Below are positions 10,800 to 23,203 of a stretch of 64,000 bases of DNA, in pieces; position 1 is the first letter of the stretch; every line of letters begins with the position of its first letter. The notes under the pieces are model-generated. The model was not told where the DNA came from. It saw only the letters and a list, made by a program, of their open reading frames with translations, and did not search any database. The DNA is taken from assembly GCA_009829735.1 (NCBI GenBank), contig CM020619.1, forward strand, positions 7,120,375-7,184,374. Direction: 5' to 3'. Origin of the DNA: Pyropia yezoensis. Its lineage: Eukaryota > Rhodophyta > Bangiophyceae > Bangiales > Bangiaceae. A program made the position numbers and the translations under genes.

Positions 10800-12568
10800 C
10801 TTTTTAGGGCGATGTGAGGGCATTGGCTCGCCGGGCGACGTTTCTTGGCATCCAATGGCAAACTAACGGATGGCCGTGGCATGGCCGCGATGGCGGCCGG
10901 GGCCGGCAATGGGCCGGCCGCCGTCGCCAAAGACGTGGGTGGCGACAAGCAGCTATTGGCGGACGCGGCGGCGGCGACGCCCGCCGAGCTCGACATCCTC
11001 CCGGCGACGGCGGACAAGGGCGGCGCGGCGGTCGCAACGGACGGGCTCGCCGGCGGCGTAGCGGGTGCCGTGGCGGCGGGCGGGCGTGGAGTGGCCGCCC
11101 TGGCGGTCGTCTCCGTTGCCGGGCCGGCCGCCGGGGACAGGGACGCGGCCGGCGACGGGCCGGCGACGAAGGTCGTGGCGGCGGCAACGGCGGCCGCGAC
11201 GGATGAGCTCCTTTTGGCGGTGGCGACGGACAGCAAGGTGGCGACGGCCGGCGGTGCGCCGGCCGCACTCGCCTCGGCGGCGGCTAGGGCAAGGGAGAAC
11301 GGGGGCGGCGGCAGCGGCGATGGGGAAGTGCTGCGGCGGCGCGGGGGGGAGCGACCCCCCTCCGTTGGCCCCCCCGTGGCGGCCGCCAAGGGCGGCGCGG
11401 TGGCGACGGGGGACAGGCTGGTCGGCGCCGCGGCGGTCGCCCCCGCGAACGGCGGCCGCGGAGTCGCCGTGCGGGGGACCGGCGCCGGCGCTGGGCTGCC
11501 CGGCGGCATCACGAGCGGGGCCGACGGCGGGCCGGCGATGACGGGCACGGCGGCGGCGTCGGCCGCCACGACGGACGCCCTCCTAGCGGCGGCGGCGACG
11601 GGCTGCAAGGCGGTAACGGCTGCCGGCGCCCCGGCCGACCTCGGCGGGGCGGTGGCCAAGTGGGGGGCCGACGGGGGCGGTGGCGGCGGCGGCGGGGGGT
11701 GGCGATCCCTCTCTGCCTGCCCCCTCGCAGACACCGCGACCGCTGCCGCCCACCCCCGCGACCAGGGGTGGCAGGCGCGCGACGGCGGGGCGGCGACGGC
11801 CGCGGCGGCGTCGTCTGGTGGTGGTCCGTCGGTCGCGGCGGCGAAGGGCGCGCTGGCAGCTCGCGGGCCATCACCCGCGGCAGACGAGCAGACGGTGGGG
11901 GGGGGTGGTGGGTCGAGTGGCGCCGGTGGGGCCGGGGGGGGATTATAGCTCGGCGAGGGGGGGGCGAGTCCCCCGAGCTGGCCCCCCACCGGCCGTCGCT
12001 GCCGCCGTCGCGACCGCCCGCGCCGCCGGCATGGCAGCAAGTGGCGCCTCCACAACGGCAGCTGCGGCGATGGTGGCAAGCGGCGGGGGGGTGGGCGGCG
12101 GGCCGGACGCGGCGGGCTGGCAGTCAGGGGCTGGTGCAGGGAGTGGCGGCGGGGCGTCTTCGGAGGGGGGGCGCTGTTGCTGGGCGGCGGGGGGTGCTTC
12201 CCCCCCGTCTCCTTCCCCTAGGCCCTTGATGCCGCCGCCCCCACCACCGCCGCCGCCGCCATGGCGCCGCGCGGCAGCGACGGCGCGATGGCGGTGCTGG
12301 CGACGAGCGACGACGACGCGCCGGTGGCGACGGGCGATGGGCGCGCCGCGGCGATCACGTCGGCGGCGGCGGGAGGCGGGCGCGCGGGGGTTGGTGGGCC
12401 GGGAGGCGGGCGCGGGGGTTTTGACGGCGAGGGATGGTCCCCTGTCGCCCACGTCCCCCCCCCCCCCCCCCCCCCAGCGAAGTATCCCTCCCCCTCTCTC
12501 CCGGTGGGCGTCGCGTGCACGCTCGGTCCATGCGCCACCACTGGGCAATGGGGAGGTGGGAGGGCAAT

Positions 12569-12601
<33 letters not shown>

Positions 12602-13523
12602 CGGCCGGCGGCGGGGGCGCCGGAGGGGCGAGAGGGGGGGAGCGGGACGAAGCCGCCTTGCAAAAAACCACCCACGCAAGCCCTCTCGCCCCGCCCGCCC
12701 ACCCCCTACCAACGCTGCTTCGTTGCCTGCCCGCCGCTGCCGCCGCTGCCGCCACCGCTGCCGCGGCTGCCACCGGCGGCCGCTGCTGACACCGCCGACA
12801 CACGGCCGCCGCTGTTCCTGTGGCCGCCGCCGTGGCCGCCGCCGCTTCCGCTGCCGGTGCACAAGTGGTGTCGGCGGCGGGGCGGTCGCGGCTGGCGCTC
12901 GACCCTCCTTGCACTGTCAACCGACCACCGCACATGCCGTCCCCCCCCCACCCCCCGCCATCCCCCCTGCCCCCCCCCTCCGCCGCCCTCACCACCGCCC
13001 CCCCCACCCCGCATCCCGCACCCGCTCGAGGCTGCCGCCAAGCCCGCCGTCGGTGGTAGCCGCCGCCGGCCGCTGCCCCCCCCCCCCCTCGCCCAAGACA
13101 CACCCCCTCCACCGCCACGGTCGCCTTCCCCTTCCCCCCCCCCCCCCCAACGGTCCATCCCCACAAGCCCCACCACCCGCTGGTCGGGTATCGTTTTTTG
13201 TGCTCTCAGGTAGGCGCTCCCGCGCTCTCCCCTGCGGTGGGGATCCCGCGGCGGCACGGGGCGGGCGGCACCGGGTGCTCCGCATGACGTTGCCGGTACC
13301 CCAGCGGCAAGCGGGGGGGGGGGAAGGAGGACCAAGCCTGGGGGGGGGCGCTGCCGCTGGTGGCGGCGGTCCCTGTTGGCCGGCATTGTTCGTGGCCCCC
13401 CCCGCCCCCCCCCCCCCCCCCCACCCCCGCCCTGCGGTGTCTTTTTTTGTTCTTGCTCTTGATCTCCCATCCGCCGGCGCACCCTCACCCCCCGCCTGCC
13501 CTGCCCTCCCCGACCCCCCACGC

Positions 13524-13556
<33 letters not shown>

Positions 13557-15700
13557 CCCGGCCACGCCGAGTGCCAGCGCCGGCGTGGCGTCCACCCCCG
13601 CCGCCGCCGGCCACGGGCCGTCGTTGCGCCGCCGTCGTGCGCCGGGGAGGAATGCCACGGAGGCAAGGGGAGGGGCGGGGGGGGGGGGGGAGGAAGGGTG
13701 GACAGCGCGCGGGGGGGGGGGGGGGGGCGCGGGAGTTAGTTGAGTGGCGGGGGGGAGTTGGAGGAGGAGGGTGGGGGGAGGGGGAGGGGGTGGTCGCTGG
13801 GGGGGGGATCGGGGCCGACGCGGCCGCTTGTGCCACCCGCCGCCCCCTGCCGCCCCTCCTCCCCCCCCCCCGCGCACGCGGGCGGGGAAGCCAACGCCGC
13901 CGCAGCACACCGGTGGCGGCAGCGCCCATATAGGGGCGCCCCATGGTCGCAGCGTCGCCCTCCCCGCCACCCCCGCACGTCGTCAACCGTCCCACCGCGA
14001 GCAGCCCCCCCGTAGTACCTGCTCGCCCTCCACCCCCCCCCTCCCCTTCTTCCCTTCCCTCCCCGACTCTCTTCCCCCCCCCCACTCCCCGCCCCCCACA
14101 TCTTCCACCAAACCACCACCATACCCACCCACCTCACCCACCCCGCCCCTCCCCTCCACCTCCCCCCCCTTTCCCCACCCCCCCCCCCCCCGCGAGCCCC
14201 CCTCCCCCCGCCCTTTTCACAGCCGCCATGGCCCGCCGTGGCCGCCGCTCCGCCGGCCGCCGCAACACCACCGCGGAGGTCGCGGCTGTGGCGCTGAACA
14301 CCGCCGCCGCCGCCGTGTCGGTCCGGGGCGCGCCCCTGGGCGGCCCCGTCGCTGCCGCCACGCCCGCGCGGCCGGTGTGGGCGGCGGCGGAAGCAGCGCA
14401 GGCGCGGCCGCTGTTGCTCCAGGACGGGGGATGGGAACGGTGGTGGCCCCGGCGCTGGCAACAGTGGGGGCGCTGGTAGTGGGGCTGGTGGTGGCGGCGG
14501 CGGAGACAGCGGCGGCGGCGGCGGTGGCGCTCGCGCCGGCGAAGGTGGTGGCGCTGGCTGCGCTAGCGCGCCGGTGCCCGGCAGCGGCGCCGGAGGGGAT
14601 GCTCCGGGCGCCGGTGGGGATGGTTCGGGCGTTGGTGGCGGTGGTCCGGGCGCCGGTGGCGCTAGTCCGGGCGGCGGCGGCGGGGGCGGCGGCGGTGGCC
14701 CGGGCGGCCCGGGCGCTGGAGGCGGCGGCGGCCCTGCAGGTGGCAGTGGCTGTGGCGGTGGCGGCGGCGCCGCTGGTAGCGGTGCTGGCGCGGCCGCCGA
14801 TGGCGGTGCCGCGGCAAGGGCGGCGGCGCCGGTGCCCCCCCCACTGCCGCTGGTGGCGGAGGTGGTGGCGGTGGCAGCGGCCCCGGGGCGCCGCTCCCAC
14901 TGCCGCCCGCGGACGGCCCGGCGCCCAGCGACGGCGCCGACGGTGCCGGTGAGGGCGGCGACGACGGCGGCGGCGGCGGCCCGGCGCCGACCGAGGAGGG
15001 CGCCGACGATGGCGAGCCGCCCATTTCCAAGGGCCGCACGGCGGCGGCGACCGCGTGGGACGAGGTGGCGGGCGCCGGCGGTGGTGCCCACGGCGGGCGG
15101 GGGGGGGCCGGGGGAAGGGTGCAGGCGCCCCTCCCTCTCTCCACCCCGGGAACGCACCCCCGGGGCCCAAGCGCGGGCGGGGGGGGGGCGGCGACGTTAC
15201 ACGGCGGAGGTGAGGCTCGGGGGCAGGTCCCCCCTCCTACGCCTCCGCCGGGGGCCCCAGGGTATCGGGGGGGGAAGTGCGGAGGCGGAGGGAGGGACAG
15301 CTTGCCGGTTCCCCCCCACGGCGCCCCAGGTTCCATATACACCTGGTTGCGGGGGTGCGGCGGCGGCTGCCGCCGCACCCCCACCTGCAGCGTCCCCACC
15401 TCCGTGGGGACCCGCCAGCGCGACTGGCCGGCACGCGCCGGCCCGCGGGGGTACCACGCCGACCCCGCTTGCCGCGCCGCCGGCCGCCGACTCGGCGGCC
15501 ACCGGAAAGGCCCCCCCCTGCGCGACCGTGCGTTGGGGGGAGGCCGTGCGGCAGTCCTTGCCGCCCCACGGGGCGGCAGAGGCGTCAGCCGCCGACGACG
15601 GCGGCCACGACGACGCTGCCGACCCGGCGGCGGCAACCCCACGGCTTCCCCCACACGCCCGCCACCCCCTTTGTGAGCACACCCAGCTCCCCCGGCATGG
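10800..15700. repeat. GC-rich low-complexity block inside the transposon
   Basis: About 5 kb of GGC/GCC-rich sequence is open in many frames on both strands, so ORF length is no evidence for genes here. It contains homopolymers (21 C at 12455-12475, 33 G at 12569-12601), a (CT)n tract at 13531-13557 and further G/C runs near 13.3-14.2 kb. In the plus frame 10845-11948 the Ala/Gly-rich product contains at least two degenerate repeats about 370 bp apart (near 11205 and 11577), so part of the block arose by tandem duplication. I cannot support any specific gene in it. The homopolymers may also be assembly-prone. Confidence 0.75.
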
Positions 15701-15898
15701 GCGTTGCGCGTATGACAAAAACACTGGTATTGCCACTGGCCTTTCCCCCACACACTGAGCCATGTGCCCTCCAGTGCAAACATAGGCAAAGGAGAGTCAT
15801 TGGTCACAGAGTGTATCGACCGAATGTAAGGAAAAAAAGATAAGATGGACCAATCAAAGAAAAGTAACAAACGCAGAAACAGCCACGAGCGCCCGATC

Positions 15899-17561
15899 TC
15901 ACGTGCTATTCTGGCGCAGTTCGCGGATCCAGTCATGACAGCTCGCCTCGTAGCTGGACCGAGCATTGGCCGTCTCGTCCACACCATCGAGCAGCTGGCT
16001 TGTCAATCGACCAACGTCACCCGACCCACTCAAAGTCGACCCACGGATACAAAACTTGGTGGCGGCGGTCGTCACCACGGCGAAAATAGAGACTCGCTCC
16101 CCGCTCTGCTCGCCACCGAAAATAAACCCAGTCAGATCCATAGCGGCCTCTGCGGGTGACAGGCGCAGACGAGCAGGGGGAGGCGCCACGGGAGGAACTT
16201 CGACCCCTGTCGCCGTTCTCGAGATCTCAGCGTCGTACTGTGCCCGACGCTCCGCTCTGATGTCACGCCGATCGCAAGGAAAATAGAACAAACCCAGTCG
16301 ACAGAACCACCGTGGAGACAATCAAAGCCAGCGGAAAAAAATAGATAGCAGTCCAGTCGCAACAGTCAGTGACTTGTCCGCACAGAAACTCCATCAGACC
16401 CGTCCCTCAGCCAACCAGAAGTAAAGAAAGAAAAGGAACATCAACATACATGCGGTGAGAGCCACTGGGGGCTGAGAGAGACAGCGCCGATTGGCTGAGC
16501 CGCTTCGCTCCCACCCGCTGGGCGGTGGCTTCGGCGCCGTGTAAATTTGCCAAGGCCGCTGCCGGCGCAAGCTCGTCGATGATGCCGCTGGAGCGGCCGG
16601 TAGCGGCCGAGATGGCTCCACCCAGCCCAGAGGCACAGGCGGAGAGCCCAGAGTCGGCCAATCGCGCCTGCTCGTTAGTGGCCACAAAATTGGGCGTCGC
16701 CAACCCGGATGCCGAAGACCCCAGTGAACGTAGGGTAGACACTGTAGTCATGACGGGGGCGACCGCTCCAACAATGTTCGACACGAGCCCCGCCCGTTGG
16801 CTGGCCGCCTGATTCAGCGCCGCGTCTTTTTCGGCATACATCGCTCGAACCCTCTGCAATTCTGCGAGGAAGAACGCCAGCGTTGAGCCCTGGCAAACAT
16901 AGTTGGAAGATTCCAGGCGCTTGCGTCCCTTCTTGTTGAAGGAGACGCCTTTCTCTGATATGACGCGCTTGAAAAGCCTGGGGTCCAGCGCAATCGTCTT
17001 CTGCGTGTGGCCCGGACGGCGGCACTTGGGACACCTACGCAGAGGCACAGCAGGCAACAATACTGAAATGTCACAACGAGCAGACACAGACGACAGTAAA
17101 AAAAAAAAACCACAGAGAAGCGTACCCAGTGCGTAGAAAAATGAGCTGGTCAACACGCTGCGATAGCGATATCTCACCATGCGCCCTCATTTGACCGCTA
17201 CACAAGTAAAACGTATGTACACAAGAACGTAGATCATACGGCACACGCAGTGCTGGTTCTGGCAGTGCGCCCCGGTGTAAAAAAAGTGGCCAGCCATCAA
17301 GGTGCTCGCGCACTGCAGGTTTCCCGCCACCAGAGCGCACTGACCAAAATAGTGCCCCTTGCCGTGGGCGCCAATCTTCTGGTGGCCACACGCCCCGCAT
17401 GCAGGTGTCTTCGGACCTGTCGCGGCAGCGCCGTCGGCTGCGTCTGGATGGCCGACACTGGGCACTTGGGCGGGAGAGGGAGAGGTGGGAGCACCATCTG
17501 CTGCATTGTTCGGCCAGATCCAGGACATCATAAAAAAGTAAACATTGGCATGCCGCATCAC
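15899..17561 (-). CDS. Three-exon cargo gene of unknown function, Cys/His-rich
   Basis: The model has exons 17240-17561, 16450-17062 and 15899-16256 on the minus strand. Introns start GTATGA and GTATGT and end TTTCAG and CATCAG, and all phases match (1 and 2), giving about 430 aa. Exon 1 encodes a Cys/His-rich region (CGACGHQKIG and HCQNQHC). Exon 2 opens with RCPKCRRPGH and a basic stretch (NKKGRKR), suggesting zinc binding. The rest is Ala/Ser-rich with a helical segment near AELQRVRAMYAEKD. I do not recognise the family. It lies inside the IS630/mariner element, convergent with the transposase, so it is transposon cargo or an accessory protein. The start could be a later Met in exon 1. Confidence 0.6.
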
Positions 17562-18106
17562 TCGAGCATTGTCAGAAATATTTGCATCACGCGCAGATCA
17601 TGGGATGCGGCCGGGCACCAGCGTTCCACTCATATCTAATGGCCCCCCACCTATGATTCCCACCATGACGCACCTGTCTCACGGCTCATTGTATTGGCTG
17701 GAGCGCAGTCGGCGATCGGGTGTGGAGTGGGTGGGAAGGTGATCGGGGCAGGAGGGTGAAGCATTCGCCGAGGTCAGATGGTGGGGGTGCCCTCGTCACG
17801 GGGACGCCCAGCTGGAAGAAGACGGTGACCACGACGGTGGTGCCGACGACGGTGGCCGATGTCCGAGGTCCCTGTTCAGCTGTCCGCTGGAATGGCAACC
17901 AATTAGCGAAGAAGCTAAACATCTCTGGCCATTTGTTTGGTTGGTTCTTGGATATGCAATAGTATTAATGTAGATTCTTGTAGTGTACCTTTTCATGTTC
18001 GAGATCTGCACATTCCTGATGCGAGTCAGCTTGTACACTTGACATCGTGCTGTGATGGTGTTCGAAGCGTGTTACCATGCATGTTGCGCATCTCAACATG
18101 CATGTG

Positions 18107-18128
18107 CTACTTTTTGGGGGATGCACAA
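18107..18128 (-). repeat. Right terminal inverted repeat
   Basis: 22 bp, exact inverse of 8218-8239, followed by the duplicated TA at 18129-18130. Confidence 0.93.
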
Positions 18129-18130
18129 TA

Positions 18131-18771
18131 AGGTACGCTCTGTGGACACGGAAGAGCCCGACGGCGATACGGCGGCGGCTCAATATGTGAAGGAAATGCG
18201 CCACCTAATCCCCCGGATTAGGAAGAATTTGGACAAGGCCCAAGAGGCTTACAAACGTGTTTATGACGCTGGTATTCAACAAGACAAAGAGACTATGTCT
18301 TAAGGAGATTGGGTCTATGTGAAATCCTATGCTGAGGGGCGGACGAAAATGTCTTCAAGGACGAAGGGACCGTATATGGTGCTACGCACAGACGGGCAAC
18401 GGTTTCTTATTGAAACTCCTACGGGAGAGCAGACCCAGAGTAAAGACAATGTCACGCGTGCTCCCCCGCCTAAGGCAGGGGATCCAGTATGGATGCGGTC
18501 ACGGGAAGCCCGGGACGCGTTCAATGAATGCCCCGAGGAATCCCCGGGGAAGGACGTGTTCGAACAGATTGTCGGCCACCAGTGGGTGGAAGACGACGAC
18601 GGGAAGCCCGACTTGGACTTCCGGGTGCGGTGGTTTGGCCACGGCTCCGAAGGGGATACTTGGCACCCCAAGAAGGGTGTGCCACGGGCTGCTCTGCTGA
18701 ATTATGCCCAAAGGCACAAGCTCCCCATCAAGGGACGGGACCAAGGGTCCCGACTGTTCCCCCAAGGATAA
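18131..18771 (+). pseudogene. pol: Element D pol, 3' part: integrase C-terminus and chromodomain
   Basis: The frame interrupted at 8217 resumes here (KVRSVDTEEPDG). A stop at 18301 breaks it before GDWVYVKSYAEG, the integrase C-terminal SH3-like region. The end (VFEQIVGHQW, then FRVRWFGHGSEGDTWHP) is a chromodomain, as in chromoviruses, which targets integration to modified chromatin. It ends at 18769-18771. Part of a dead polyprotein. Confidence 0.88.
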
Positions 18772-18936
18772 ACGGAGGAAGAAGAGTAATAATCAGCCCC
18801 CAGACAAAGTGGGGGGGAATACGGCGGAGCCAGTCCCTAAGGGAAAGGTGGAAACCAACGTAAAACTATCCCTCATCCCTCCTTCTCACATGGAAGAAAG
18901 AAAACACACAACGCCCCTCGTCGAGGGGGAAGACTA

Positions 18937-20695
18937 CTATCCCCACTTCTCATCAGAATGGCAAGCAGTGATGTGACGAGGGCCATGCCCCCCTCCACCG
19001 TAGGCTGCCTCGGCGGGACCACGGAGCGAAAGACTGCGGACCTGCAACATGGTATCCATGTTGGCCCTCCCCAGCTCCCGATCCAGGCGCTCTGCGAGCG
19101 CCTCCCGAGAAAGAAGTGGCAAAGCCACCGGAGGTATGTCTCGCCAGTCTCCACGGGTGGCGACTATCGCCGCCAGATCGTTGGCCAAGCCCGTATACGC
19201 CCGACATAACCCCATCACGAGGGGATCCTCGACGGCATCCCGAAGGGCAGGGGGGGGCGGGTCAAAGACCTGCCCCAAAGCGGCCATAGTAGTACCGGGG
19301 ATGGGACAGGGCAACGCCAAGGGCGAGCCCCCCCAGCGGAACGGAGCCACAGGCTCCGGCACAAGAACACGGCGCCCACCCAGCGCCCGGATCTCCTCTC
19401 CCGGAGAGAAGCTCTTTGGCGGAGGAGGTCTAAAAGACCTACCGCTGGATGAGCCTGCGGACCCACGCTCTCCGTAACTCCGCTGAGGGGATTTTGGCAG
19501 GAAGGAGGTACCATACCGCTCCTGGCCAAAACCAGGGAGGCGGGGTCCCTCCTCCTCCATACGGGTCTCCGGGGCAGGGACCCGAGTAGTGGACTCCACG
19601 CCAGGAGCATAAGGGAGCTCCTCATGCCCCAAGACCGCGAGCACCGGACCAGTAAACGGGGCCGGAAGGGAAGACCCAGATACGAGGGTAGAGCCTTATG
19701 ACGTACCTGCTCAAGGAGGAGAGGAAGAGCCCGAAGGATCGCCGCCCGGCCAGGGTGGTCAGGGCAAAGGACGTCAATCGGACTCTCCTTGAGAACCCGA
19801 AGCAGAGGAAGAGGGATAAGCCAGGCATGTCCGTATAACAGGCAGGATTACAGCAGTACATCAGCCACCTCGACAAGCCAGCAGGCGTTCAGGGTAGCCC
19901 TGGCCGCGGAGTCTGGTCCGTCGACCATGAGCCGACTACCCCGAAGAGCGACAAGGTTGCCAATCCGCGCGGCCATACCGCGAGGCACCTCGTACTCACT
20001 CCACTAGGTGGGGACCACCGGGTAGTACTTCAGCCGTTCTTCATGGGTGAAGCCCTCGACCTCCCGCTGCTCCGCACAGGCAAATATGCCATGCCGCCGA
20101 CGACGCCGGTGCTCTGCCAGCGCTTGGCGCAGGAAGTATCCTCGTGGGCGCTCCCCAATGGAAGGTAGCGGCCCCGGGTAGTTGGCCAGGTCAAAGACCG
20201 GCATAGCTCCCTTCGGCAGAGAAGGGCGGTCACACGCTTCCTCCAGCTGCTGGGCCACCTTCCAATCATCCGCAAAGCGGAGGACAGGTTAGTCGGTGAG
20301 AGTACCAATGGGGACCTCATACAGGTACGGGAAGAGATGACGGAACGTCGTCCAAGCGGCCGCCATACGGCGGGGGTTGACATGAACCCAGCGGTCGGTG
20401 ACCACGCAGGGAAGAGGGTGTGGGTAAGGCCACTCCTTCGAAAAAGGGGTTATTTCCCCGAAGGGGCCAGGCCCCTCCGAGTCCGCCAACGGTGGTACAG
20501 GTACCTCGGCCGGCGAAGCCGGACCGGCATCACACCGGCCGCTCCCGGCGTCGTCCATAAGGACGTCGCCCGGAGCGGCGGGTGGCATCCGCGTGGCCGA
20601 AAGGCCACGGGGGGGGGAAGGAACCGACAGGAAAACGGATCCGCCGCCGTCACCCATGGTGGCGTTGTGGTCCGATGACCCCGACGGGGAAGCCA
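18937..20695 (-). pseudogene. Decayed antisense ORF of element D
   Basis: The relic lies downstream of the D chromodomain on the opposite strand, in the same place as the intact antisense ORFs of B and C. One frame runs from a Met near 20695 with stops at about 20289 and 20004. A frameshift near 19.65-19.8 kb leads into a frame ending at 18937. Landmarks shared with the other antisense proteins are LKYYPVVPT at about 20004-20030, and a C-terminal segment beginning DPLVMGLCRAYTGLAN followed by an Ala/Leu-rich helix region. It cannot be expressed as one protein. Function unknown. Confidence 0.6.
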
Positions 20696-21239
20696 TGACT
20701 GGCCGCTCTCCACCGGAGACGACGGGTGGGAAATACGTGGATGCTGTCCCCACCCTTAGGGTGAGGAAGAGGGGGATGCACGCCCGCCGGTGGAAGCGAG
20801 AGGTGACAAAGGAGGGGAGAAGACGGTGGCCGCCCACGCGGCGAGCACCCGTTGTAAACCCCCCTTCCCGGGTCCAGCCCAAACGGGTGAGTACCCCTCG
20901 CTCCCGGCTAAGCCAGGAGAGCCTGCCCCTCACGTCCCCACCCCGTGCGGGCAGGGCCGTGGGAGGAGACGGGCTCCATCCTTGTTGCGTCCCCCACCCC
21001 TCGGGTGGTGGTTTGGAGGGGGTATCCCGCCTGTCGCGCGACGATTGTGGCCACGATTGTCTCCCCAAGAGAGAACACCATTGGGCCGAGCTGACCCAGT
21101 GTCATCCACACCCTCATGGGGTGGGCAATTTCGGCGGTGGGGACGGCATGTTGCCAAGTGGCATTGCCTCCGCCGCCCGTTGGGCACCCGGAAGATATTT
21201 GCCCCGGTGTCTGGGTCGCGGGTCGCAACCCCCTGGAGG

Positions 21240-21568
21240 TGTGGGAAGCGTAGGGACCCTATGAGCCCTCCACGTGGGGGGACCTCGTAGAGATGGCGTC
21301 GCACCCCTGTGCCCACCTTCCTAGTGCGCAGGACAGGGCCGATTTGGCCCCTTGGGATTTTACTGGCTTCCGATTGGTCCCCTCCTATGGAGATGGGACC
21401 GGGTCGCCATTGGTTCTGGAGCCCATGTTGGGATTTCCAGTGTATGGGAATTTCCCCTGACCGGAATTGGCCATTGGTCAATATTCCGGGATGGGATGCA
21501 TTTGGGGTTTGGATTTTGATTGTGTGTTTTGCGTGATTGTGAGATTGGGGAGATCTTGAGTGTTGGCA
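21240..21568 (+). repeat. Probable 3' LTR of element D (or LTR of a small element)
   Basis: A segment of about 329 bp starts TGT and ends CA, and is repeated with moderate divergence at 23204-23524. Its distance from the antisense start of D (545 bp) resembles that in element B (588 bp). Assignment to D is inference. Confidence 0.5.
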
Positions 21569-23203
21569 CTGATGTCCGGCGGGGCTCCTCTTCCCCGTAT
21601 CTTGGAGGTTCCTGCCCCGCTGGCAGGGATGATCCGTGGGGGAGGGGGCCCTCCGGACATGTTGGAGGGTTTTGATTGGCCCGCACGTGGCCCGGTGTGG
21701 AGGGTTGCTGGGTGCGGGTGAGAGAGGGTAAGAGTGTGCGTGGGGGTGCGCGTTGCTTCCCCCTTCGAAAAAAAAACAGACTTGCGTGTGCTTGAACACT
21801 GTCGTCCTGGTCGCGGATCCCCGCGTGAACTAGCCAGGCGGTCGGCGGTTCGGTATCTCTCCTGTCTCCCCGCGTTCTTGGTGGGTTGTTTCTCTGTGTG
21901 TTCTGGGTGCTGGGCGCTTAAAGTACGTAAAACCACTACACCCAGGAGCGCCGCGCCGTTGCCCACGTGACCCGCTTGACCCTGTTAGCGTCGGCGACTC
22001 ATGGCTTGACGGCGGGCGCCGTGGAGTTGAACCGCTGCGCCTGCATGGCGCGGCTGTAAGGATTTTCCCACTAATCCCATGCCTCATACCCAAGGGATAA
22101 TATCTGGGACCTCTCCTTACAGATCCTGCCGAACCAACTTCTGGCAACATGGGTCAATTTCTTGTACTGTGGGGCATGACGCGGTGTACGTTCCAGACTC
22201 AGGATGAGTCAGCCGCTGTCTCACGGTGTCTGCCGGCCGCACGACAGCAGCCATCGACAGCCCATTTTAGCCGGTCGAAGGGCGCCACCGTCAGCACCCA
22301 TGACGAGTCACATCTCCCACAGTTGGCGAGTCCGTTGGAATGTCCTCGCTGCAGCATTGCAGCGATGTGATTGGCTGGCCGATTCGGTCGACTCGATCGA
22401 ACCGTGCTTACACGCCTCTCGGACCTTCGGACCGACTGGCGTCTGGGGCCGGCTGGGACGGCGCACTAGGCGCCGCACGCCGGACCCCTTCGTTTGGGGC
22501 AAACCGGGGCTGCACTCCTTTAGTGCGCACGCCCGCGCATGATTTGTTCTGAGAGCCATGCTTTGTTCTTGGGCCGTTTTGTGCCTACCAGCGGCGCGAC
22601 GGGGAAACGCATGCTTTGGGGCACCTCGGGTGCCCCGACGCGAGTATAAAGTGCGTGGGTGTCGGCACCACCGGGGGAGACCGGAGGGGCAACCACAGAC
22701 ACAGACCAAAGACCACCTTAACCCTTTGCACCCTGTCGCCCTATCGGCTGGCCCGGGTTGCTGACACCATCACGAGTACGTTGAGGGCTGCGCAAGTGTG
22801 GGTGGTTCCTCACGTGTGGTAGCTTCAGATCGTTCGACTTTCTACCTGGCGGTGCCTTGCGATTCCCTTTTTTGATTTGGCCCTCCCTGCGATTGTGCGT
22901 TCGTGTTGCTCCCTGCGTTTGGCTTGCCACGGGCATTGTAATACGAACGTAGCGGGTTCCACGAATCACACCGAACGAACAATTTCCTGACACAACCCTT
23001 GTGGTTTTTTTCACGGAAGTTTTCTTTTGGTCAACCGATTGTTGAATCCCAGTGAGATCCACATCAGATTCGGAATCCTGTTCCTCAGCACAGGCGGCCG
23101 GCCCGACATCCTTGGCGGCCTCGGCACGCGATACGGGGTCCACGTCACGTGGCACCCCCATGGTGCGCGCACCGTCGACGATCCGCGCACGCCCGACTGC
23201 CCG
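21569..23203. other. Stretch without a supported gene
   Basis: Between the two LTR-like repeats there is about 1.6 kb with only short, compositionally ordinary ORFs and no domain I recognise. With its flanking repeats it could be the interior of a small non-coding LTR element or simply old intergenic DNA. Confidence 0.5.

Larger units (their letters stand above)
8218..18128. mobile_element. 9.9-kb IS630/Tc1/mariner-type transposon with cargo
   Basis: The two ends carry a perfect 22-bp terminal inverted repeat (8218-8239 and 18107-18128, starting TTGTGCATCCCCC). It is flanked by TA on each side (8216-8217 and 18129-18130), the classic Tc1/mariner/IS630 target duplication. The coding frame of the interrupted pol continues across the junction when one TA is counted, which fixes the borders. 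Inside are a DDE transposase (9605-10693), a GC-rich low-complexity block (about 10.8-15.7 kb) and a spliced gene of unknown function on the minus strand (15899-17561). This is far larger than the usual 1-3 kb for the superfamily. Confidence 0.92.
5812..21568 (+). mobile_element. Older Ty3/gypsy element D, left part off window, with two insertions
   Basis: D reads on the plus strand: pol (5812-8217 and 18131-18771), then an antisense ORF relic (18937-20695, minus), then a probable 3' LTR (21240-21568). Its gag, protease and 5' LTR would lie left of element A, outside the window. It is interrupted by element A at 5812 and by the IS630/mariner transposon at 8218-18128. Its pol carries deletions, frameshifts and stops, so it is the oldest of the three Ty3 types here. 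The exact 3' boundary is uncertain: it rests on a two-copy repeat and on the distance from the antisense start being similar to that in B. Confidence 0.75.

Noticed and set aside
10845..15758. Many long ORFs of 200-500 codons on both strands
   Set aside because: The DNA is GGC/GCC-rich with homopolymers, so stop codons are rare in most frames. Products are Ala/Gly/Pro/Arg low-complexity, with mutually overlapping frames and no domain.
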